In this document: positions 57,064 through 64,000 of the stretch, one piece after another
Position numbering within the stretch: position 1 is the first letter of the stretch
How the letters are laid out: the number at the start of each line of letters is the position of its first letter
Assembly: GCA_977006965.1 (NCBI GenBank)
Contig: OZ345354.1
Location: 930,001 to 994,000, forward strand
Source of the DNA: Phymatolithon calcareum
Lineage: Eukaryota > Rhodophyta > Florideophyceae > Hapalidiales
Length of the DNA stretch: 64,000 bases
Reading direction: 5' to 3'
The notes under the pieces: generated by a model
The model's input: the letters and a program-made list of their open reading frames with translations, nothing else
What the model was told of the DNA's origin: nothing
The model's database searches: none
Made by a program: the position numbers and the translations under genes

Positions 57064-57146
57064 GGTAATTAGGAAAGCACTCCTTCTTCTCTGCCTGTTG
57101 TATTTAGAGCGGCAGGCAGAGAAGAAGGAGTACATTCCTAATTACC
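57064..57146. repeat. Hairpin insertion, 34-bp arms
   Basis: Arm GGTAATTAGGAAAGCACTCC... at 57064-57097 and its inverse at 57113-57146 with two mismatches and a 15-bp loop. It interrupts the LINE-2 frame between HTTKN and QAGIKAL. A target duplication is not evident. Confidence 0.75.
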
Positions 57147-57229
57147 AAGCAGGAATAAAAGCGTTGCCTTGCGAGCCCGATCGGGGAGAAAGCAGCTTAC
57201 ATACATACATCAATCTACAAGACCCTAGT

Positions 57230-57915
57230 GCAATGTAGATGGGAACACGCCTTGCACCTTCCCCCGTGGACGAGATCAATCCAAGCTCAAATCAACCAGG
57301 CAGAATGGTTGTTCTTCTCCGTCATCCTAGGACGCTTTGCACTCCGCCTCTAAACTGAATGAGGTCGCTCTGCAAAATCGCGCCCCCGAAAATCAGAAGA
57401 ACACAATTGGGTGAACAATTCGCTGTGGGACTACTGGAGGAGAAACTTGAAATCGAGAAAAAGCTAAACTACGAAGGAAAAGCCGAAGACCTTCGCTATG
57501 AAGGAAGGGATATTTCGTACATGAAACAACGTGATCTGCTAAGCGAGCAGGTCGACCGGGCTGAACGAAGGGAGGTGACGCCCAAGGAAGAGAAGCTCCG
57601 TCTAAGCGAATCCTGGGCCAAGCAGAGGAAGGATTGAAGCGAAAAATCCCGGTGGAAATGAAAGAGCGCGCCACCCCGTCTGTGATACTCAAATCACGAA
57701 AGCACAGAATGTTGGCAGTGAAATGGTACTTCGGACGCTTCCCCCCACGGATCCCCTCTTCGTATGTAGAGCACTTCGGCGATGAAGCTGAGAAGAGCTT
57801 TGAGACCCTACAGCGCAACCTCACACGACCGCAACTCAACGAAAAGACCGAGGACGAAACAATGCAGGCGATGGACAGACTATTAGAACTAGAGACGGAA
57901 GAAATGATAGAGTGA
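57230..57915 (+). pseudogene. LINE-2 C-terminal region
   Basis: CRWEHALHLPPWTRSIQAQI and NQAEWLFF in one frame, MRSLCKIAPPKIRRTQLGEQ and a charged helix (57359-57637) in the next, then WYFGRFPPRIPSSYVEHFGD and a final helix (57634-57915). These segments explain the isolated fragments Y1, Y2 and Z elsewhere in the window. Confidence 0.65.
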
Positions 57916-58034
57916 TGCGATATTCTTAGGCAATGCGAAAGTAGTACACGGGAAGATGCTCTGGTGTCGGCGAACTCTGGCGTTGAGGGCTTCTGAAATA
58001 AAAACTTGTCGCGCGCTGGTGCTTGTGTTCCAGG

Positions 58035-60101
58035 CAAAGCATTGGAAAAAATAATTGCTATTGTAATTATTTAAATTATTGTTCCAATAATTTATTCCTG
58101 AGTCGCGCATATTTATTGTATTTATTGAGATCTTCGTGGTTACGACAATTATTTTATTTATTTGAAAGCATTATTTACTCGAGAACGCTCGACTAAGTCT
58201 ACGTTTCTGGGGGAGAATGACAGCATTTTGGCCCGACGATTATATTGTTTATTTGGGCCCGATGGTATTCTTGAACAGTAAAGTGACATGTTTGTCATCG
58301 ATAGCACATGACGTGTCGGCTGCAGACTCCTCATTTAGGATTATGAAAACCATGGCAATCAACACAGTACAACGGGAACTGCGTACCAGGCGAGCACCGT
58401 TTGGTAGCACCCAAGATGCCGCGAGTTTTCGGTAAGCATGTTCGCGATGAGTTTTTCACACAGTCGGATCCCAACTCCGCTCTGTGGACTTGCAAATGTG
58501 GAACGCGACGGAAAGATTCTGGACGGGGCTACACCAATTTCGTGAGTCACGTTCAATCCGAGCATCCAAGCGACTTAAACGTATTATGCGCTGAGAAAGA
58601 GTCGAGCACAAATACCTTACGAGTTTCGAAACCTATCTCTCTGTTTTATCCTCGCAAAACGTTGCATGCCCACGGCTGGCTAGAGTTTATCGTCAAAGGC
58701 CTGCTGCCGTTTACTGTCGCCGAAAACCCTATTTACACTGCCGCTTGTCGATTTGATTCCATGAGCTACAAGACCGTCATGAAGTTCCTCGGTGGCCTCA
58801 CGAAACACGTCGAATCGGAAATCTTACGTCGTCTTCCGTCGAACTTTGCTCTCGTTTTTGACGGTTGGACCGCTGATAATACTCACTATGTCGCGATATT
58901 CGCTACCTTTCCGGCTAATACGAAACACGGATACGAGAAGTTTTTGTTGGGGTTTTCTCCTTTCGAAGACGAAGAAGGACAGAGCGCGGCTAATCACTTC
59001 GAATATCTCAAGTTCGTACTAAGTGTGTTTGGAAAATCGCTATCAAATGTTGTTGCACTCATCGGCGACAACTGTTCGACGAACAAATTACTGGCGGACT
59101 TATGTGGTGTACATTTTGTTGGTTGTGCGAGCCACCGTTTTCATTTGGCCCTGAAGGACAGGATACGCGAACATCAACCCATTATTGAGAACATCAGGGC
59201 AATCATGCATAAGCTATCGTACCCTATACCGGCCGCAAAACTCCGCAACTTTACGCACTTACGTGCCTACCGGAGCAATGTGACGCGATGGTCATCGACA
59301 GCACATATGCTCAAGCGCTACATGGCTATCAAGGAGCTTCTACCCTTGCTGAATATTGACGAGATCGATGCTCTAACGTTAAGCACACGCCAAAACCGAA
59401 AAGTGGAGTCGCTATGCGAGGAGTTCTCTTCATTCGATTCAATTACCAAGGCTCTCCAAAATGATGACATATCGATGGCGGACGCCCGGGTATTATTCGA
59501 TACGGTGATAGAAGAGTTTCCACAACTTTCTGTCCGCTTGGGCTCGATGGCAGCAATCATCCATCACCCTGAATTCGAGTCCGGAATTGTCAAAATTATG
59601 GAGAAACGCGTTTCTGCGATGTCACCGGCTGAGCTGTTTGCTACCGAGAAATTGAAGAGTGCTATCTGTGCTGTGCGTTTGACTGTTGATGAACGCTCAC
59701 TATCGCTAGCCGAGCGGGCATTGAAGCGTCGCAAAAGCGTTCTTTCCTATGATTCTGAGTACATGGACTTGCGATTCATTGTACCGACGTCGAATATGTG
59801 CGAGAGGTGTTTCTCTATCGCTGGTTACGCGTTGGATGACAGAAGAAGAAGCGTTATTCCTGCAAATTTCGAGAAGCAGATGTTCCTTCATGCTAACTCG
59901 GATGTGTGGGGAATCGAAGACGTCAATGCTATCGTGACAGAAAGCAGCTAGATGGATCCAATAATTGGGAATAACCAGTTATTTATTCCTCACTGAACTT
60001 AAATACAATAATTTATTCCTTCTGCGCTCAACAGTCTTGATATTTATTCTCGACACTGCGCGAGAAAAGAATAAAAATAAATAAATAATTCCAATGCTCT
60101 G
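58035..60101 (+). mobile_element. hAT DNA transposon, apparently complete
   Basis: 2067 bp. Terminal inverted repeats CAAAGCATTGGAA (58035) and the inverse of CAGAGCATTGGAA (ending 60101). A perfect 8-bp target duplication GTTCCAGG lies at 58027-58034 and 60102-60109. Both subterminal regions share AT-rich words such as AATAATTTATTCC. It carries one uninterrupted transposase gene. Perfect target duplication, near-perfect ends and an open gene indicate a young insertion, possibly active. Target: DNA just past the LINE-2 relic. Confidence 0.93.
58401..59951 (+). CDS. hAT transposase
   Basis: 516 residues from the ATG at 58401 (or 511 from the second ATG, MPRVFGKHVRDEFF). N-terminal BED-type zinc finger: WTCKCG ... 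NFVSHVQSEHP. Catalytic core: LVFDGWTADNTHYVAIFATF (first Asp), VVALIGDNCSTNKLLADLCG (second Asp), VGCASHRFHLALKD (the C-x2-H motif), VTRWSSTAHMLKRY (the TRWxST block). C-terminal dimerisation block: VPTSNMCERCFSIAGYALDD (with the catalytic Glu in CERCFS). All family hallmarks are present without a break. Shorter than many hAT transposases (600-800 residues). It would cut and paste its own element and any MITE with matching ends. Confidence 0.93.
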   Translation: MVAPKMPRVFGKHVRDEFFTQSDPNSALWTCKCGTRRKDSGRGYTNFVSHVQSEHPSDLNVLCAEKESSTNTLRVSKPISLFYPRKTLHAHGWLEFIVKGLLPFTVAENPIYTAACRFDSMSYKTVMKFLGGLTKHVESEILRRLPSNFALVFDGWTADNTHYVAIFATFPANTKHGYEKFLLGFSPFEDEEGQSAANHFEYLKFVLSVFGKSLSNVVALIGDNCSTNKLLADLCGVHFVGCASHRFHLALKDRIREHQPIIENIRAIMHKLSYPIPAAKLRNFTHLRAYRSNVTRWSSTAHMLKRYMAIKELLPLLNIDEIDALTLSTRQNRKVESLCEEFSSFDSITKALQNDDISMADARVLFDTVIEEFPQLSVRLGSMAAIIHHPEFESGIVKIMEKRVSAMSPAELFATEKLKSAICAVRLTVDERSLSLAERALKRRKSVLSYDSEYMDLRFIVPTSNMCERCFSIAGYALDDRRRSVIPANFEKQMFLHANSDVWGIEDVNAIVTESS

Positions 60102-60109
60102 GTTCCAGG

Positions 60110-60759
60110 GCAGGAACATCTGCTTAACTGCCACGATTTTCACAGACTGTTGATTCGACATTACGAGCTTTTCTATATCTGGCATTCACTGCATTTACGC
60201 CTTTTCAGTGCGGCGGAAATGTGTCCCCTCTCTTATCCCTTCGTAGGCTTCAGATTCACCTCTCATCAATTAAATGGTATCGCAATCAAAGGTTTCTCCC
60301 CAGCAATCTCAAAGACCGCTTCCTTATAGGTGATGAACGAAGAAGACCGCTAGCGCAAACAAGTAGCCCGCCCTCTAGACTGGCTCAATTTAAAGTAACA
60401 CTGAGGCTGTTCGATCGTACAAGTTTCGTTTGCATAGAAGAGGGGATGAACCCCGAACAAAAAATTGTGTTATTGCGGGACAGTAGACTGCAAATCTTAA
60501 ATATGTACTCATCTGGTGGCCTTAGTATGGTTTTCTCAAGTCAATAGTTTCCACGCTGAGTGTATTAAAGCAAATAAAGTTAATTGCAGAACAACCGACG
60601 ATAACTGGTCGCCAAGATTGAACTAGTTTTTCGGCAATATTTCTTTCCTGGCAAATGATGAATCTAATGTATATGCTATCTAGTCCAAGGAGGAATAGCC
60701 AGGTGAAACTGCGCTTTTTAGGTACCTGAAAGTGTTCACAATTCTGCTCTAAGCAAGGT
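60110..60759. other. No recognisable gene
   Basis: Short frames only (for example 60221-60547) with no motif. Confidence 0.4.
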
Positions 60760-60875
60760 ATTGAAAGCGCTTTAACTCAAATTTCTGAACAATGAAAAGC
60801 TGTTGCAGAACAGCTTTAGGAGCTTACCTTCAGTGTGAGCGATCTTTCCGCAATAAAGAAAGAAAGCGCTTTATG
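60760..60875 (+). pseudogene. Possible decayed LINE-1 3' end
   Basis: CCGCAATAAAGAAAGAAAG at about 60850-60868 matches the LINE-1 terminus with one mismatch in the CTGCAATAAA word. Upstream similarity to the LINE-1 3' end is weak. Confidence 0.4.
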
Positions 60876-61389
60876 CTATCGACTACATTTTTCGCATCCC
60901 GCTTAGTCGAAATGCAAAAAACTCTTTCAATCATCGAGATGGGTTAATTTTTAGAAAATGCATTGTACTTCATTGCCCGTTGCGCGGCGGTTTGCTTTTC
61001 GCCTGGGTTGCGCTACTTCTTCGATGCAATCGAAACTGGATCTTTGCATCCTTTCGCAAATTTCCTTTAAAAAATTTGAGTTCAATAATCCAGGGCTACC
61101 TGTTTGCTGTGCTATTCTTTGTTCTTCGCCCTGCACGAGCATAGAAGTGCCTCAAAGGAATCGGTATCTAGCGAGAACGGTTTCGACCAGGAATTTTTTT
61201 TGATTATATGGCGCTTTAACGAAGTCCAGCACTTGTGCGCAGTACCCAGGGCCATAATGAAGACTGTTCAACACAATGGTGCACTGCCCGCAACCCATTT
61301 CTTTCGATTGAGAGACATGCGATGTCGATCGAAGGTTATATGTCCACCTGGATCATATCTGATTCAGAAGTCATACTTGATATGCCAAT

Positions 61390-61812
61390 TTAAAGATGAA
61401 TATCAACAGAGGGGTAGAAAGTGTTCATTGCGGCACGGACGGCAATATAGGCCTCGTTCGGGTCTTCGGCACGGACAGCAACACGAAATGACTTACCACC
61501 CTTGAGGTTGATGATGAGATTATTGTTTGTGGATAGTGGACGGTGAGTCGAGCCTCGCACCCGACGGGCAAATGGTCGGGAGGTACGACGTGTGGTACGA
61601 AGAGAGCCAAGCCAGCGTGTGGGTGGGATGTGAGAGTCAAAGTCGCGCCACACTCGGTCGATGTCTTGGATCGGGATTTCCTTCGCGCCTTGGAATGGAA
61701 GGTAGTACTTGTCAAGCACGAGAACACTTGGGGTGACCTCGATGCTTCCGTCTCTGTACATTTTCTCATCGAAATTGAATGTATCACGACGGAAATCGAA
61801 ATCAAAGTTCAT
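61390..61812 (-). CDS. PH-like small protein family, copy X4 (open)
   Basis: 140 residues, the best preserved copy of the family: MNFDFDFRRDTFNFDEKMYR, SIEVTPSVLVLDKYYLPFQG, AKEIPIQDIDRVWRDFDSHI, then an Arg-rich variable section, NNNLIINLKGGKSFRVAVRA and EDPNEAYIAVRAAMNTFY, and a short tail. Six or seven predicted strands and a final helix resemble a PH-like domain. No signal peptide or membrane segment, so probably cytosolic or nuclear. Comparison with X1-X3 shows that the two blocks around IPIQDIDRVW and EDPNEAY are conserved, while the middle differs in sequence and length. Function unknown. Confidence 0.65.
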   Translation of the reverse strand: MNFDFDFRRDTFNFDEKMYRDGSIEVTPSVLVLDKYYLPFQGAKEIPIQDIDRVWRDFDSHIPPTRWLGSLRTTRRTSRPFARRVRGSTHRPLSTNNNLIINLKGGKSFRVAVRAEDPNEAYIAVRAAMNTFYPSVDIHL

Positions 61813-64000
61813 GTTGTTTGGAGGTCGGCTCGAAGTGACGATGGTTTTAGAGTTTGGAGATCAGTGACAGTTCAGACACTGGACTTGGTTGGATTGAGCA
61901 GGGGATTGGTGATGGTGACAACAGATGAGTTATCCAGAGAAGGGAAGGAATTAACGAATGAGCAACGAGTGGTCTTTAAATAGTATTTCTGTCTTTGCCG
62001 TTCTGGCGTGGCAGTGATGATGGAGACAATGAGATAGATTTGACATTAATATCGATGTTATGAAGACAATGTAATGGGCGTCAGCTTCTGTTCGGGCTCA
62101 AATTCCCAGGCACAGACGACTTAGTTCAATTTAACCTGGCCAAGAGCTTCGTACAAGCAACATGCTTTTCGGGTATGGATCGACAGGCTCGCCTCGTGAT
62201 GTGCACATCTTGAGGTCAACTCTGCCCACATGCGACGTGCAACTCTCAAAATCTTTTTCCCTGTGCCTAATTATAATTGATCGTTTTCGTACTTTACTTC
62301 GACATCTAATATCGAAAGAATTTCCAAGAGGCAGTCCGGGAATACACCATCGGGAAATTGATGGGAGATTCACATCCCAACTAATTACACGTGCCATTAC
62401 ATTGCTCGTACGATCGAATCATCCATTGCCATTATATCATGCACGTGGTATTCGACGACATGGTACCAAACAAGACGAGCACAAACGACAGCGTTTGGAC
62501 CTATGGCATACCAAATTTAAATTGTAGTCGCTTATTCAACGACTGGCTGAATGGGGACCAAGGATTGTTGAATGTGCTTTGATCCCCGATTGTCCCTATG
62601 CCATTGGATTGTGTTCTCCAACATCACTACCACTATCCCCGTTACTAATATTTTTCGAAATAATTGCCTTTTCTCGGCAATGGCCATACATTATGTATTA
62701 GATTAAGACAGCGCCGTAACCACTGTACGGGTACTAAAAATTTCTCTTTCTCTCACGATTGCACGTGTGCAAAGTGAACGATGAATCCCTGTGCGCTGAC
62801 GAATCGCACTGCATGTTAGTCTTTCTCTTCGAGCTATGCACCCCAATCGAAGGGTTTGGCGGGCCGTAATGAATGCGGTACAAAAAGTATCCAAGCATGG
62901 TTTTCCGCTAGTAGTACATAGAGGATAGTTCTGCGTTCCGTTGTATTGGAAGAGGAATGTTTCCTGGTTTTTGCTCGACTGTTAGGTTCGCGCATACTCA
63001 CGAACGTGTTTTCGTTCTGTCGACCACGTAGATCTTGAACTTCGCACCCAACCTAACCGTACGCGTACCTTGTATTCGCAGTGGAAGCCAGTGCTTTGTA
63101 TTTCACACATCGCGAAGATGCCCAGAAATTGTGGTAGTCAAAGTGTGCGTGGTAAATCTTGCGCGCGACGCAATATCGTGGAAGGAAGACAGCAAGCGTA
63201 TGTGCTTGTGTCTAACCTAAACGCGTATTTGTCTACAGAATATATGGTTCTAGTGGGCTGCAGTGGCGTAAAGCAGTCCGCTGACGTTAAGATCGCGTAG
63301 ACCTCTAAGTATTCGAGGCACTCATGGGGAACCATTGATCCCACGGAGCTATTCCAGGGCCATCGTTGGCCGATTGAGAGATTCAAAAGACGGAAACTGA
63401 CTCTGTTTTTTGTGAGAACCGGCAGCGATTTCAGCGCAGACATTATTCTATCGATACGACGAATCTCCTTACTCTCTGCACTGGGAAAACGTGGTCCTGC
63501 GCGCGCCAGATCAGCAATCCACTCTGACCCTGATTTGTGTAAGGCAAATATATTGAAGCGGGGCGTACATAACGAGCATGGAGTACAACGACATGTGAAA
63601 GGAGTCATGCGTGAAGAAGTTTGGAAATGTGCTAGAGTTTGCAGAGCCTTGTTGCAATTTATTCCGGACAGCTGATGAACTCGTCTGACTCTCTACAGCA
63701 TCAGCTTTGTTGCTATGAGGGTATTTCACGCGATTCCTTTGCTGGCAATAGCACACTCTTTCCTACCTCAAACTCTACTTTCCGCATCTGCTTCTCATGC
63801 AGGAAAATATCTTTTGGAGCTCAGCGGCCAGACTGTTTCTGGACTGATAAAGACTAAGAGCACCTCGTCCTCAAACTTCTTTCCTACCCATTCCTACGGC
63901 GCGCTTTCTACCGCTGTGGTCGCCAATGGAACATTTCTCTAGTTAAATCACATTCGTTCTTTTATTGCATGATATCTGAGCTACAAATAGTGTACGTGTA
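61813..64000. other. No recognisable gene (window edge)
   Basis: The first few hundred bp hold the presumed promoter of X4. Beyond 62 kb only motif-free frames occur; the longest, 63138-63608 minus (156 codons), has no recognisable domain and overlaps open frames on the other strand. Confidence 0.35.

Larger units (their letters stand above)
54298..57930 (+). mobile_element. LINE-2: decayed non-LTR retrotransposon (endonuclease, RT, C-terminal extension)
   Basis: Plus-strand relic with the order endonuclease - RT - long charged C-terminus. It is broken by several frameshifts, by a SINE (55306-55598) and by an 83-bp hairpin insertion (57064-57146). It lacks an RNase H domain and thus differs from LINE-1. 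Fragments Y1, Y2 and Z in the window derive from related elements. The exact 5' and 3' ends are not fixed. The sequence following it was the target of the hAT element. Confidence 0.75.

Noticed and set aside
1-64000. CRISPR arrays, bacterial operons, rRNA genes
   Set aside because: No regularly spaced repeats, no ribosome-binding-site-spaced gene runs and no conserved rRNA segments; the content is eukaryotic.

Overview
The window looks like nuclear DNA of a multicellular red alga (a florideophyte such as Chondrus is my best guess, not proven). Reasons: conserved eukaryotic genes occur as single uninterrupted ORFs (gamma-tubulin complex protein GCP2, a UMP-CMP/adenylate kinase, a CCT-motif protein of the photosynthetic lineage), and they sit between long AT-richer stretches filled with decayed transposable elements of many classes. 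No bacterial operons, plastid genes or rRNA genes are seen.

Left part (1-10.5 kb) is the gene-bearing part: a probable last exon of a HEAT-repeat protein (774-1175, +), GCP2 (1278-3503, -), a coiled-coil protein ending in a perfect farnesylation box CAIM (4253-5731, -), a nucleoside monophosphate kinase (7862-8500, -) and, divergently, a CCT-motif protein (9156-10505, +).

From 9.5 to 19.8 kb a 2.1-kb block (3' part of the CCT gene plus downstream DNA) is present twice (9490-13940 and 17281-19828). Comparing the copies shows three clean insertions: a 5'-truncated LINE with RT and RNase H in copy 1, a 30-bp perfect palindrome in copy 1, and a 414-bp hAT-like MITE in copy 2, each with a target duplication and an empty site in the other copy. 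Between the copies lie an 800-bp foldback element, an unknown cysteine-rich gene (14782-16107) and a decayed Ty3/gypsy-like fragment. A second copy of that unknown gene at 36-38 kb is a pseudogene carrying two solo-LTR-like insertions.

From 20 kb to the end the DNA is mostly element remains: a DDE transposase pseudogene (20.2-23.5 kb), a P-element-like transposase relic (28.3-30.3 kb), LINE tails, a second LINE family (54.3-57.9 kb) interrupted by a tRNA-derived SINE, and a hAT transposon (58035-60101) with an apparently intact transposase, terminal inverted repeats and an 8-bp target duplication. Scattered through 41-62 kb on the minus strand are four copies of a small gene family (about 130-140 residues, PH-like by pattern; two open, two broken), and at 52.2 kb a 70-residue secreted cysteine-rich peptide gene.

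The points most worth following are a Tudor-like insert inside the LINE RNase H domain, the shared 3' end of the SINE and that LINE, the lamin-like ending of the coiled-coil protein, the small PH-like family, and the tiny palindromic insertion. All identifications come from reading the sequence; no database search was run.
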